This document shows positions 9,008-18,281 of a stretch of 64,000 nt of DNA, piece by piece. The position numbers and the translations under genes were made by a program. The stretch's first letter is position 1. Every line of letters starts with the position of its first letter. Origin of the DNA: an uncultured Lachnospiraceae bacterium (GTDB lineage: Bacteria; Bacillota; Clostridia; Lachnospirales; Lachnospiraceae); contig CAJTNC010000007.1 of the NCBI GenBank assembly GCA_910577955.1, forward strand, positions 81,215 to 145,214. The letters are read 5' to 3'. The notes beneath the pieces were generated by a model. It did not search any database. It worked only from the letters and a program-made list of their open reading frames with translations, and was not told where the DNA came from.

Positions 9008-11149
9008 CTATTCCGCTTCCTTTTCCATCGCTTTCGCCACGGCTTCCTCGCAGCTTCTCATCGCCAGAATCGTCTTCTCAAAAAGTTCATCCAACTCCCA
9101 GCCAAGCCTCTCGGCGCCTTTCGCGATGACCTCTCTGGAACAGCCCGCCGCAAATCTCTTATCCTTAAACTTTTTCTTTAAACTCTTCGTCTCCAGATCC
9201 ATCGTACTCTTAGAAGGACGCATCAGCGCGCAGGACCAGATCAATCCGGTCAGCTCGTCCGCCGCATAGAGCACTTTCTCCATCTCAAGCGTCGGCTCCT
9301 CCTCGCTGCAAAGTCCGTAGCCGTGGGAGCAGACAGCGTAGATCATATCCTCGCTCACTCCTGCTTCCCTCAAAAGTTCCGGCGCCTTCTTGCAATGCTC
9401 CTCCGGATAAAGTTCAAAATCAATATCGTGAAGAAGCCCGGTGATACCCCAGAACTCTTCCTCCGAGACATAGCCCAATTCCTTGGCAAACCACCGCATC
9501 ACGCCCTCCACTGTCAGCGCATGCTGGATATGAAACGGTTCTTTATTGTATTTTTTCAACAGTTCAAATGCCTGTTCTCTGGTAATACTGCTTTTCTTCG
9601 CCACAGCGCCGTTATCTTCTCCGTCCTTTTTCACGCTCTTTGCACTGCCGGCCGATTTCTTCTTGAGACTCTTCATTGTCGGGAACAGCAGTACATCCCT
9701 GATCGCAGGCTGATTTGTCAAAAGCATCACCAGTCTGTCAATGCCGTACCCGATACCACCCGTGGGAGGCATTCCGATCTCCAGCGCGTTCATAAAGTCC
9801 TCATCTGTGGTGTTGGCTTCCTCATCGCCTGCTGCCAGAGCCGCTTCCTGCGCTTTAAAACGCTCCCTCTGATCAATGGGATCGTTTAATTCCGAGTAAG
9901 CATTACACATCTCTCTGCCGTAGATAAACAGCTCAAAACGCTCCACATAATCCGGCTTATCCGGTTTTCTCTTGGTGAGCGGAGAAACCTCCACCGGATG
10001 ATCCATCACAAAGGTGGGCTGAATCAGATGTTCTTCCACAAATTCCTCGAAGAATAGGTTCAGAATATCCCCCTTCACATGACGCTCCTCGTAATGCACC
10101 TCTTTCTCATCCGCCAGCTTCTTTGCCGCCTCCGTATCAGGCACTTCGTCAAAATCAATGCCTGTGTACTTCTTCACCGCGTCCACCATAGTGATACGCT
10201 CGAAAGGTTTTCCGAGATCTATCATTTCCTCCGCGTAGGGCACAGTTGTCGTGCCGCACACTTCCTTCGCCACATGACGGAACATATTCTCGGTCAGATC
10301 CATCATGCCGTTGTAATCGGTGTATGCCTGATAGAGTTCCATCAGCGTAAACTCAGGGTTATGCCTTGTGTCAAGCCCCTCGTTTCGGAACACCCGCCCG
10401 ATCTCATAGACGCGTTCCATACCGCCGACGATCAGTCTCTTCAAATATAATTCCAGTGAGATGCGCAGTTTTACATCCTCATTCAGCGCATTGTAATGCG
10501 TCTCAAAAGGTCTTGCCGCGGCGCCGCCGGCATTGCTCACAAGCATCGGCGTCTCCACCTCTAAGAACCCCTGATCATCCAGATAGCGGCGGATGCAGCT
10601 GATAATACGGGAACGCGCCACAAAAATCTTTCTCACATCCTCGTTCATGATCAGATCCGTGTATCTCTGGCGGTATCTGATATCCGTATTGGTCAATCCA
10701 TGCCACTTCTCCGGCAGAACCTGCAAAGATTTTGACAGCAGTGTCACTTTCTCGGCATGGACGGATATCTCGCCGGTCTTTGTCTTAAACACAAATCCCT
10801 CAATACCCACCAGATCGCCGATGTCATACTTCTTAAAGTCGGCGTATGCCTCCTCTCGGATACTGTCTCTGGCCACATAGCACTGTACCATGCCCTCCAG
10901 ATCCTGCACATGACAAAACGACGCCTTTCCCATGATGCGTTTGCTCATCAGACGTCCGGCCACGGACACCTGCTTATTCTCCAGCGATTCAAACTGCTCC
11001 CTGATCTCGCTGCTGTGATTTGTCACATTGTATTTTGTAATCTGAAAGGGATCTCTGCCAGCCTGCTGCAGTGCAGACAATTTCTCCCGTCTCACTTTCA
11101 ATAACTGACCGATATCCTGCTGTTTTTCCTGATTCTGTATCTCAGCCAC
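9008..11149 (-). CDS. lysS: Lysyl-tRNA synthetase with C-terminal HD domain
   Basis: 713 residues against about 500 for ordinary class II LysRS. Residues 1-500 are the enzyme: an N-terminal OB-fold tRNA-binding domain, motif 2 around 'RVFRNEGLDTRHNPEFTLME' (shortened: FRNEGLDTRHNPEF) and motif 3 'GIGYGIDRLVML'. A basic low-complexity linker (about 500-530) leads to a second domain with HD-type residues: H near 543, 'LLHDIDFE' (H574-D575), 'CSHGYG' (H609) and 'AADELTG' (D631), a predicted metal phosphohydrolase fold. The start is GTG at 11149, one base after the greA stop, with GGGAGAAAGAG as ribosome binding site; no nearer ATG exists. It is co-transcribed with greA. Confidence 0.94.
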   Translation of the reverse strand: MAEIQNQEKQQDIGQLLKVRREKLSALQQAGRDPFQITKYNVTNHSSEIREQFESLENKQVSVAGRLMSKRIMGKASFCHVQDLEGMVQCYVARDSIREEAYADFKKYDIGDLVGIEGFVFKTKTGEISVHAEKVTLLSKSLQVLPEKWHGLTNTDIRYRQRYTDLIMNEDVRKIFVARSRIISCIRRYLDDQGFLEVETPMLVSNAGGAAARPFETHYNALNEDVKLRISLELYLKRLIVGGMERVYEIGRVFRNEGLDTRHNPEFTLMELYQAYTDYNGMMDLTENMFRHVAKEVCGTTTVPYAEEMIDLGKPFERITMVDAVKKYTGIDFDEVPDTEAAKKLADEKEVHYEERHVKGDILNLFFEEFVEEHLIQPTFVMDHPVEVSPLTKRKPDKPDYVERFELFIYGREMCNAYSELNDPIDQRERFKAQEAALAAGDEEANTTDEDFMNALEIGMPPTGGIGYGIDRLVMLLTNQPAIRDVLLFPTMKSLKKKSAGSAKSVKKDGEDNGAVAKKSSITREQAFELLKKYNKEPFHIQHALTVEGVMRWFAKELGYVSEEEFWGITGLLHDIDFELYPEEHCKKAPELLREAGVSEDMIYAVCSHGYGLCSEEEPTLEMEKVLYAADELTGLIWSCALMRPSKSTMDLETKSLKKKFKDKRFAAGCSREVIAKGAERLGWELDELFEKTILAMRSCEEAVAKAMEKEAE

Positions 11150-11150
11150 T

Positions 11151-11639
11151 TTACTCTTTCTCCCTCTTACCGATCTCCAAAACCTGATAGCGAATCTCGC
11201 CTATCGGCGCCTGCACGGCTACAATATCCCCCTCCACTGCACCGATCAGCGCCTGTCCCAGCGGACTCTCATTGGAAATCATATTTTTCTCTGTATTTGC
11301 CTCGCTTGGTCCCACGATCTGGTAATTTAACTCCTCGTCAAGTTCCAGATCCTTGATCAGGACCGTGCTGCCGATGCGAACCACGGAATTATCTTCACTC
11401 ACATCCACAACTTCCACGTTCGTCAGCATCTCTTCCAGTTCTTCGATACGTCCGTCAACCTGCCGCTGCTCTTCCTTCGCCGCCTGATACTCAGCGTTCT
11501 CCGACAAGTCGCCCTGAGCGCGCGCCTCTTTGATTGCCTGCGTGATCTCCTTGTATCTCTCGTTTTTCAGATAGTACAGTTCGTCCTCGTATCTCTTTAA
11601 ACCTTCCGCAGTAAGAATGTATTTCTTCTCTTCCATCAT
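11151..11639 (-). CDS. greA: Transcription elongation factor GreA
   Basis: About 162 residues. GreA rescues backtracked RNA polymerase by stimulating transcript cleavage. The N-terminal coiled coil contains the conserved tip 'ARAQGDLSENAEYQAAKEEQ' (acidic residues in GDLSEN insert into the polymerase channel), and the C-terminal FKBP-like domain has 'SNESPLGQALIG'. Of several in-frame starts I chose ATG 11639, which has AAAGGA at eight bases; a following ATG codon is also possible. lysS begins one base after its stop, so the two genes are translationally coupled. A strong promoter lies at 11687-11715. Confidence 0.95.
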   Translation of the reverse strand: MMEEKKYILTAEGLKRYEDELYYLKNERYKEITQAIKEARAQGDLSENAEYQAAKEEQRQVDGRIEELEEMLTNVEVVDVSEDNSVVRIGSTVLIKDLELDEELNYQIVGPSEANTEKNMISNESPLGQALIGAVEGDIVAVQAPIGEIRYQVLEIGKREKE

Positions 11640-11686
11640 CCACATATTCCTTTCTTTATTCGCAGCCCTTTCGCAACGCATCTTAT

Positions 11687-11715
11687 ACTATACCTATTTT
11701 CCCCTGCGATGTCAA
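11687..11715 (-). promoter_or_regulatory. Sigma-A promoter for greA-lysS
   Basis: On the minus strand, a consensus -35 TTGACA (11710-11715) and -10 TATAGT (11687-11692) are separated by exactly 17 bp. The start of transcription would fall near 11680, about 40 nt before the greA start codon. The promoter overlaps the last codon of the upstream membrane-protein gene. Confidence 0.85.
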
Positions 11716-13985
11716 GATTCCCGTGGAGTTTCTGCACTTTCCGCCCCTATCCTGACAATGTTCCTTCTCTTAAAAAGCAGAATCAAAAACCAGCCGGCAA
11801 GGACACAGAGAGTGACGGCGTCACACACTCTGAAGAAAGCGGGCGTCTCCCAGCTCACCTCGATATGGTGGGTTCCCTTTTTCAGATCGCAGGTCACAAG
11901 AGAATATAACGGGTAGGCTTCCGTTTCCACGCCGTCCACCAAAACACGGTATCCGGGAAAATAATGAAGCGGGAAAGCCGCATAAAAATCATAATCCGAA
12001 GCCACGTCCGCAATAATATGCAGCCCCTCTTTCCTGTAATTCGTCCATCTAACGCTTTCCGGCTCTCCGCACACCACGCCCGGCCCCGTATTTAATGCAT
12101 TTAACCATGAAAAATGTTCCTCTATATCGCTGCTGATATGAGTGAAATCAGTCGTATAATAATAGAGAGGAAGGGAGTCCTCATGCAGATAGAGTTCATC
12201 CGTATAATTGGAGGCCTCCGCCTCCGGCTTTGCGAGCAGTTTTGCCGAATGTGCGATATCACCGAAATATGCGCCGCATTCCAACAAGAGCACACATAAC
12301 AGAATAAACTGCAGGAACCTGTTCACAGCCTGCCCGCCCGTCTCTTCCCACAATGTCACCGCCACAGCGCAGACAACGCTGAACAGCATAGCCGACACGC
12401 CAAAGGTTCTCCAGGGGAATTGAAGAGCCCCCAACGTATGATACACCCACTTGCTTTGCAGCATTTGCTGCCACGGAATAGTCCAGAGCGACAAGATAAA
12501 AAACAAGCTTCCGAGAACCAGCCAGCGCTTTCCTATCTTCACCGCTTCCTCCTGCCTATGATCCCCGCCTTTCAATAAAAGAATCAAAAACAGGCAGATA
12601 CCGGCAAGCATCGCTCCCCCCAAGGTCACGGACATAAACGCCGCCTTCCCCACCGACTCATAGGAGTCCCCCCACTTCGCAAAGGGTTCAAAAGCCCTGA
12701 GCAGATCGAGCGTATACAGATCCTCGCGGCTGATAAGGGAAAAGCACCGCGGATCAAGCCGTGAAAAGGCAAGAAACGGACCGAGAAAATACAGGTTCAA
12801 CAGTATTGTGCCAACGGCCGCCTTTCCCATTGCCGCCACTCTCTTCAAGGTATCCTTTCTTCCCTTAGAAAAGACCCACAACACCATCTCGCCAAAAATA
12901 AACACGGCATATAATTCCATGGACAACAGGTGGGAACTCAGTACGCCGCTCATGCCGAGCGTCAGTATCCACCACTTTTGTCTCCTGTTCCAAAGGATCT
13001 CATAGCTCCCCCACACGACCAACGGCAAAAATACCATCGCGATCCCCTCGCCCACAGCGCCGCGGCTGTAAAAATTGATCAGGCGGTAAGGATTTAGCGT
13101 ATAAAACACTGCTGCCAGAAAAGCGGTTCCGTTATTTCCGCAAATCCCCCGAACCGCCGCATAGGAAAAAACAGGCACCGCCAGATTCGCACTGAAAAGA
13201 AGCAGCTTCATGCCAAGCATGGATGAAATATGGAAAAATTTAAGGATTGCCGGAAGATAGAGAAACAACTGCGGATACATGGTTCCCGACATATATCCGT
13301 AATCGGCAAGCTGCGTCGGATTGATGCGCACAGGAAACTGCCCCGTCCGCAATCCCTCATATATCCCGTTTACCCGCGCAAAATGAAACAGCATGTCCTC
13401 GCTGTAGGGAAGAGAATGTCCGAAAAGCGGAAGAGAAACCAACACGCCTATGCCAAGAAGGCCTAACACAACATTGTGCTCCTTCCTGTAAAACCGCCCC
13501 CCGTAAACCAAGAAAACGGCCGCCAAAAGAAAGCATAATAAGGCCAGCAGATAGTTGTCATAGTTTAACAATTTTACACTCTGCAAACTCCACGCCGTCA
13601 CATATTCGGAAATGAGAAAAACATTCCTTGTCTCCGACGGGACAGTGATCATAAACCGCAGTTCGCCGCTTCCCGCAGGCAGCTTCTCCGCCACCAGATC
13701 CATACCCTGCCTGTTTTGAGGCGTCACCAACGAATTTGCCCGAAAGACAAGATCGCTGTTTTCCGGTGCGCCCTCATACTCCACGGACAGCATGTATTCG
13801 CCCGCCGGCAGATAATCACACAGTTCCCCCGGCGCATATGTCTCCTGATAGATCTCTTTCTGAAAAAATATCGAAACAGCCGTCAGCAATAAAATACCGG
13901 CCAGATACTTCCAGACAAAATTGATATTATGGCGCAAAAAAAACTTCATTTTTGATTCCAAACCTTTCTTTTCCCGTATTCTCAT
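11712..13985 (-). CDS. Large polytopic membrane protein, 6-pyruvoyl-tetrahydropterin synthase-related (GT-C-like)
   Basis: 757 residues with an N-terminal membrane anchor (near 10-35), a short extracytoplasmic part, then many hydrophobic segments from about residue 145 and a C-terminal soluble region ending in one more membrane segment. The first loop 'YSEDMLFHFARVNGIYEGLRTG' (key part EDMLFHFARVNGI) resembles the acidic catalytic loop of GT-C glycosyltransferases and the PTPS-related membrane family. The acceptor and donor are unknown; surface polysaccharide or lipid glycosylation is plausible. ATG 13985 is chosen over an upstream TTG because GAGGGGATC precedes it. The upstream hypothetical gene ends one base before. 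Confidence 0.7.
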   Translation of the reverse strand: MRIREKKGLESKMKFFLRHNINFVWKYLAGILLLTAVSIFFQKEIYQETYAPGELCDYLPAGEYMLSVEYEGAPENSDLVFRANSLVTPQNRQGMDLVAEKLPAGSGELRFMITVPSETRNVFLISEYVTAWSLQSVKLLNYDNYLLALLCFLLAAVFLVYGGRFYRKEHNVVLGLLGIGVLVSLPLFGHSLPYSEDMLFHFARVNGIYEGLRTGQFPVRINPTQLADYGYMSGTMYPQLFLYLPAILKFFHISSMLGMKLLLFSANLAVPVFSYAAVRGICGNNGTAFLAAVFYTLNPYRLINFYSRGAVGEGIAMVFLPLVVWGSYEILWNRRQKWWILTLGMSGVLSSHLLSMELYAVFIFGEMVLWVFSKGRKDTLKRVAAMGKAAVGTILLNLYFLGPFLAFSRLDPRCFSLISREDLYTLDLLRAFEPFAKWGDSYESVGKAAFMSVTLGGAMLAGICLFLILLLKGGDHRQEEAVKIGKRWLVLGSLFFILSLWTIPWQQMLQSKWVYHTLGALQFPWRTFGVSAMLFSVVCAVAVTLWEETGGQAVNRFLQFILLCVLLLECGAYFGDIAHSAKLLAKPEAEASNYTDELYLHEDSLPLYYYTTDFTHISSDIEEHFSWLNALNTGPGVVCGEPESVRWTNYRKEGLHIIADVASDYDFYAAFPLHYFPGYRVLVDGVETEAYPLYSLVTCDLKKGTHHIEVSWETPAFFRVCDAVTLCVLAGWFLILLFKRRNIVRIGAESAETPRES

Positions 13986-13986
13986 T

Positions 13987-14715
13987 TCATTTGATCCCCT
14001 CAAAATGCCTGCTCAGATAAACATACTCCGATATATATTTTATACCCTTTCTGTCCTTTTCCATCTGTGCCCGCCTCTCTGCGTCCGACCACAAATCCAG
14101 ATATACGCATCTCTCCGGCAGCATCTTTCGATCCGCCTTTCCCTCGCGCCTGTCGTCCAGCACAAGGAGACGCCTGATTCGGCAGGCCGCAAGATCATGC
14201 GCCCCTTTGGCAGACAATAATGGCATGCCATACTCCTGCCACAGATTTTCCTCCAGTACCTCATACTGTTCAGACTTCTCACCCAAATAAAAAAAGCAGC
14301 GCAGTTTCCTGAGCATCCCATCCGGAAGAGGCAATTCCATTCTTTTTCCAAATCCTCCTTCCAGATACAGAATGCCGTCGATCCCCTGAAGCTGTGCGGC
14401 CGTCTTCCTAATCAGTCCGCCGCACATTCTCTGTCCGCCGGAGGTAAGCCGGATCCCTGCCTCCGCCAGTTCCTTCTCAAAACCTTCTTCCAGATAACAT
14501 GAATCCGCAGAAACATACTCACAACAGCTTTGCATCAATCCAAAGAGCTTCTCCACGCTCCATTTTGACCGCCTTTTATAATATTCCGGCAGTCCGCAGT
14601 AAAACAGTTTGAGCGAATCACCGGCATCTTTTTCTTCCATCAAAAGATTCGTCCTCTTTTTATCTCTGTAAAAAGCGTTTTCCCTCTTATAAAAATATAG
14701 TATCCGGTCTCCCAC
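13987..14715 (-). CDS. Uncharacterised protein, 242 residues
   Basis: I do not recognise a family. The protein is cytosolic by appearance, with no signal peptide or membrane segment, and is rich in Lys, Arg, Glu and Cys. Hydrophobic strand-like stretches ('GIDGILYLEGGF', 'RIRRLLVLDD', 'RCVYLDLWS') alternate with helices, which would fit an alpha/beta fold. The start is GTG at 14715 with an ideal GGAGG six bases away. It is 76 bp downstream of dusB and is followed after one base by the GT-C-like membrane protein gene, so the last two are probably translationally coupled and may work together. Confidence 0.65.
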   Translation of the reverse strand: MGDRILYFYKRENAFYRDKKRTNLLMEEKDAGDSLKLFYCGLPEYYKRRSKWSVEKLFGLMQSCCEYVSADSCYLEEGFEKELAEAGIRLTSGGQRMCGGLIRKTAAQLQGIDGILYLEGGFGKRMELPLPDGMLRKLRCFFYLGEKSEQYEVLEENLWQEYGMPLLSAKGAHDLAACRIRRLLVLDDRREGKADRKMLPERCVYLDLWSDAERRAQMEKDRKGIKYISEYVYLSRHFEGIK

Positions 14716-14791
14716 AGATATCCTCCGGTATCATTTGCCGTCAACACAATATATGCCGTCATACCGGATAATTTTCCCGCTTTCTTCCTGC

Positions 14792-15760
14792 CTATGCCCC
14801 GAATATCTCCCGCACGCACCGCTCCAGTTCTTCCATGTTTTCTATCGTATTGATCTTTCCCCGAAGCCTTGCCGAATTGGGATAACCAAAAGTATACCAT
14901 GAAACATGCTTTCGCATCTCTCTGACCGCCGTGTACTCCCCCTTACATTCGCGCATCAGCCCGGCGTGCCTCAAAATACAGGCGCACTTCTCCTCGTCCG
15001 TGGGCGGCTTCGCTTTCTCGCCGCTCTCCAGATAAGCGGCGATCTCCCGGAATATCCAAGGGTTTCCTCTTGCCGCCCTGCCAACCATCACGCCGTCGCA
15101 GCCTGTTTCCTCAAGCATTCTCGCCGCGCTCTCCGCACACTCTACATCCCCGTTGCCGATAACCGGTATATGAACCGCCTCTTTCACCCTTGCAATGATC
15201 TCCCAATCCGCTTTTCCGGAATAAAACTGCTCCCTTGTTCTGCCGTGGACAGCGACAGCCAAAGCCCCCGCCTCCTCCGCCCGCTTAGCCAGTTCCACCG
15301 CATTGACATGATCTTTGTCAAAACCTTTGCGGATCTTCACCGTGACAGGCTTTCCGGCTCTCCTAACGACGCTTCGGATCACCGCCTCCGCCAATGCCGG
15401 ATCCTTCATTAACGCCGATCCCTCGCCGTTGTTTACCACCTTCGGCACAGGGCACCCCATATTGATGTCCAAAATGTCAAAGGGGCGCTCCTTGATCTCC
15501 TCCGCGATCTTTCCCATGATCTCCGGATCCGATCCGAACAACTGCAGACTGACCGGACGCTCCTGCGGTAAAATACGCATCAGTTCCTCGGTATTTCTGT
15601 TGCGGTACAAAATCGCCTTGGCGCTGACCATTTCCATGCACACGAGCCCTGCTCCCTGCTCTTTGCACAACAAGCGAAAAGGCAGGTCCGTCACGCCTGC
15701 CATAGGAGCCAGAATAACATTGTTTTCCAAAGTCACGTTCCCTATTGTAAGACTGCCCAT
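14792..15760 (-). CDS. dusB: tRNA-dihydrouridine synthase
   Basis: 322 residues. FMN-dependent enzyme reducing uridine in the tRNA D-loop. Visible motifs: 'LAPMAGVTDLPFR' at the N-terminus (FMN-binding barrel start), 'LQLFGSDPE', 'DINMGCPVPKV' containing the catalytic-loop Cys of the family, 'VKIRKGFD', 'AVHGRTREQFYSG', 'PVIGNGDV' and 'GVMVGRAARGNPWIF' for phosphate binding. Length and motif spacing match the bacterial DusB group. It lies four bases downstream of a small uncharacterised gene, in the argF-birA transcription unit. Confidence 0.94.
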   Translation of the reverse strand: MGSLTIGNVTLENNVILAPMAGVTDLPFRLLCKEQGAGLVCMEMVSAKAILYRNRNTEELMRILPQERPVSLQLFGSDPEIMGKIAEEIKERPFDILDINMGCPVPKVVNNGEGSALMKDPALAEAVIRSVVRRAGKPVTVKIRKGFDKDHVNAVELAKRAEEAGALAVAVHGRTREQFYSGKADWEIIARVKEAVHIPVIGNGDVECAESAARMLEETGCDGVMVGRAARGNPWIFREIAAYLESGEKAKPPTDEEKCACILRHAGLMRECKGEYTAVREMRKHVSWYTFGYPNSARLRGKINTIENMEELERCVREIFGA

Positions 15761-15764
15761 ACAT

Positions 15765-16127
15765 CTATTCCTCTTCCGTCAGCAGCGCTGATATATCCTC
15801 ATGCTTCACAAACACGCGGTAGTACAGATCCAACGATTCAAGCAGCTCCTGTCTCGTATTTCGGATCTTGTTTACAAGCAGTCCGCTGGATATCTCATCG
15901 TACAAAAAATCGTCCGCCGCCGACTCCGTCTCAATCGAAAGGCTGCCGTCCTCCTCAAACACAAAGGTGATTACTCCGCCGGCCTCCTCTGTGAACAGCA
16001 CACACATGATATGCAGTTCGTCCTGAATAGACTGCGGAATCTTCTCAAACAACTTATTAAAGTAATATTTCTGTTCGTAACTGCTGGCGCCGCACAGCAC
16101 AATGCGCCCTTCCTGATGTTCCATCAT
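15765..16127 (-). CDS. Small conserved uncharacterised protein, 120 residues
   Basis: Acidic cytosolic protein without membrane segments, containing 'LCGASSYEQKYYFNKLF' and a C-terminal helix 'ELLESLDLYYRVFV'. It resembles a small protein family found in Lachnospiraceae (possibly DUF6145, recalled rather than verified). Its position between birA and dusB, with gaps of 20 and 4 bases, shows it is transcribed with them. ATG 16127 follows GGGGAGAGCGGA. No function can be assigned from the sequence. Confidence 0.72.
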   Translation of the reverse strand: MMEHQEGRIVLCGASSYEQKYYFNKLFEKIPQSIQDELHIMCVLFTEEAGGVITFVFEEDGSLSIETESAADDFLYDEISSGLLVNKIRNTRQELLESLDLYYRVFVKHEDISALLTEEE

Positions 16128-16147
16128 TCCGCTCTCCCCTGTCCTCT

Positions 16148-17194
16148 TTACAGCGCATACCCGTAGATTCCTCTCACAGAAACCTCTCCCGAGTATACTT
16201 TCTTTACTTCTCCGTCCTTAGTCTCCACCAACAGATCGCCCTGATCGTCTATCTCTCTGGCGATCCCTGCATACTCTCCGCCCGGATCCAACACCTTCAC
16301 TGCGGCATTCCGGTTGACCAAATAGCCGTTGTAGCTTTCTCTAAGCAAAGACAGATCTAACGTCTGCAAAAACTGTACATAATTTTTCTCAAAGGCTTCC
16401 ATCACATACCGGACAAGAGGCGCTCTGAGAATCTTTGTGTCCTCCTTTTCCGCCTCCAGATACAGACTGGTCGCCTTGTCTGACAATTCCCCCGGAAATG
16501 CCATCTCACGGGCTGCTTTCCAATCCCCTGTCTCCTGCATCCCGGCAAACCCGTTGTTGACATTGATGCCCACGCCGACCACCAGATACTGTATCTCCTT
16601 TGTCTCCAGTCCCATCTCCATCTCGGTCAAAATACCGCAAATCTTTCTGCCGTTCACCACAATATCGTTGGGCCATTTGATCTTCGCCGCAAGTCCGGTG
16701 TATCTCTCCACCGCCTCCGCCACGGAGACGCCCATCACAAGGGTCAGCATCGGCGCCTTGTCCGGCAAAAAATCAGGTCTGCACAGAAGGGACATATAGA
16801 TGGATTCCCCCGCCGGAGACTCCCAGCCTCTGCCGCGCCTGCCTTTGCCCTTTACCTGTCTGTCCGCCACTGCCAAGGTACCGTGGGGCTGCCCGCCCTG
16901 CGCTAGCTGTTTACAGTCTGTATTGGTGGATCCGGTCTCTTTTTTGTAAAAAACTTTTCGCCCCGCCCACTTAGTGATCATGCGGCTTTCCACCTCAAAA
17001 GCCTCCATAGTATCAGGGCTCTCAAGAAGCCTGTATCCCTTATTCTGCTTGGCCTCGATCACATACCCCTCTTCCTTCAGTTGGTTGATGACCTTCCAGA
17101 CAGCAGTGCGGGATACCTGAAAACGGTCGCACAGTTCCTGCCCCGATTTATATTCTCCGCTCTCCCGCAGAAGTCTTATCATTTCTGATTTCAT
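16148..17194 (-). CDS. birA: Bifunctional biotin-protein ligase and biotin operon repressor
   Basis: 348 residues. The N-terminal winged helix (about 1-65; 'SGQELCDRFQVSRTAVWK') marks the repressor type. The catalytic domain follows with the biotinoyl-AMP loop 'GKGRRGRGWESP', 'KWPNDIVVNGRKICGILTE' (catalytic Lys and biotin pocket) and 'VVGVGINVN', then a C-terminal SH3-like domain. It biotinylates carboxylases and, loaded with biotinyl-AMP, represses biotin genes. Its ATG overlaps the argF stop in an ATGA, so the two are translationally coupled. Confidence 0.95.
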   Translation of the reverse strand: MKSEMIRLLRESGEYKSGQELCDRFQVSRTAVWKVINQLKEEGYVIEAKQNKGYRLLESPDTMEAFEVESRMITKWAGRKVFYKKETGSTNTDCKQLAQGGQPHGTLAVADRQVKGKGRRGRGWESPAGESIYMSLLCRPDFLPDKAPMLTLVMGVSVAEAVERYTGLAAKIKWPNDIVVNGRKICGILTEMEMGLETKEIQYLVVGVGINVNNGFAGMQETGDWKAAREMAFPGELSDKATSLYLEAEKEDTKILRAPLVRYVMEAFEKNYVQFLQTLDLSLLRESYNGYLVNRNAAVKVLDPGGEYAGIAREIDDQGDLLVETKDGEVKKVYSGEVSVRGIYGYAL

Positions 17195-18189
17195 ATATCC
17201 TCAATCCCCAGCGTTGCCGCCATCACAGCCTTGATCGTATGCATCCGGTTCTCCGCCTCATCAAATACAATGGACACAGGAGACTCAAACACTTCGTTTG
17301 TCACTTCCAACTCCGTAAAGCCGAATTTCTCTCCCTGTTCTTTTCCGACTTTCGTATTCAAATCATGAAAAGCGGGCAGGCAATGCATAAATACTGCTTT
17401 CTCCCCTGCATTTTCCATGATGGCACGGTTTACTTGATAGGGAGCAAGAGCTTTTATTCTGGCGCTCCATGCCTCGTCCGGCTCACCCATAGAAACCCAG
17501 ACATCAGTGTAAACCACATCCGCTCCCTTTGTGCCCTTCATCGGATCTTCCTCAAGCGTTACACTGCCTCCGGTCTCTTCTGCGATTTTTCTGCACTCCT
17601 CCACCAGTTCTTTTGCCGGGAAAAATTCCGGTGTCGTACAGGCGGTAAAATGCATCCCCATCTTCGCACAGGCTGCCATCAGGGAATTGCCCATATTGAA
17701 GCGGGCATCTCCCATGTAAGTCAGTCTGATGCCTTTCAGATATCCGAAATGCTCTCTGATCGTCAAAAGATCCGCCAGCATCTGGGTGGGGTGAAACTCG
17801 TTTGTAAGCCCGTTCCACACAGGTACTCCCGCATATTCCGCCAATTCCTCCACGATTTCCTGACCGAACCCCCGGTACTCAATTCCCTCGTACATCCTGC
17901 CAAGCACCCTCGCCGTATCCGCGATGCTCTCCTTTTTTCCGATCTGGGATCCTGCAGGGTCAAGATAAGTCGTACCCATACCGAGATCGCGAGCCGCCAC
18001 TTCAAAAGCGCATCTTGTCCGCGTGGAAGTCTTTTCAAAGATCAGCGCCACATTTTTTCCCCGGAAATATTCCGTCAGCTCGCCCTTTTTCTTTTTTGCC
18101 TTGAAATCCGCTGCCAGATCGAGCAGATATACGATCTCCTCCGGCGTGTAATCCAACAATTTCAAAAAATTTCTTCCCCTCAGATTCAT
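17191..18189 (-). CDS. argF: Ornithine carbamoyltransferase
   Basis: 332 residues. Converts ornithine and carbamoyl phosphate to citrulline. Carbamoyl-phosphate motif 'STRTRCAFE', 'FHPTQMLADL', the SMG-loop region 'DVWVSMGE' and the ornithine-binding 'MHCLPAFHD' are present. 'CLPAFHD' matches the E. coli ArgF/catabolic ArcB subgroup, so a role in the arginine deiminase pathway cannot be excluded, though no arcA or arcC is nearby. ATG 18189 follows GAGGGAGAACG; an ATG 21 codons upstream lacks a site and falls in a hairpin. Stop codon overlaps birA by four bases. Confidence 0.94.
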   Translation of the reverse strand: MNLRGRNFLKLLDYTPEEIVYLLDLAADFKAKKKKGELTEYFRGKNVALIFEKTSTRTRCAFEVAARDLGMGTTYLDPAGSQIGKKESIADTARVLGRMYEGIEYRGFGQEIVEELAEYAGVPVWNGLTNEFHPTQMLADLLTIREHFGYLKGIRLTYMGDARFNMGNSLMAACAKMGMHFTACTTPEFFPAKELVEECRKIAEETGGSVTLEEDPMKGTKGADVVYTDVWVSMGEPDEAWSARIKALAPYQVNRAIMENAGEKAVFMHCLPAFHDLNTKVGKEQGEKFGFTELEVTNEVFESPVSIVFDEAENRMHTIKAVMAATLGIEDI

Positions 18190-18230
18190 TTTTCGTTCTC
18201 CCTCTGTCTTTTTGCTGTATGACGCAAATT

Positions 18231-18262
18231 CCCCCGCAAGATCATAATTCATCCTGCGGGGG
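18231..18262 (-). promoter_or_regulatory. GC-rich hairpin in the argF leader
   Basis: Eight-base arms CCCCCGCA (18231-18238) and TGCGGGGG (18255-18262) enclose a 16-nt loop, between the SPFH gene stop and the argF start. There is no U-tract after it on the minus strand, so it is a weak terminator candidate; an attenuator or RNA-stability element is equally possible. Confidence 0.45.
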
Positions 18263-18281
18263 GCATCATAAACTTCACTCT

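Noticed and set aside
17239..18222. 327-codon plus-strand ORF opposite argF
   Set aside because: Antisense shadow; argF motifs are on the minus strand.
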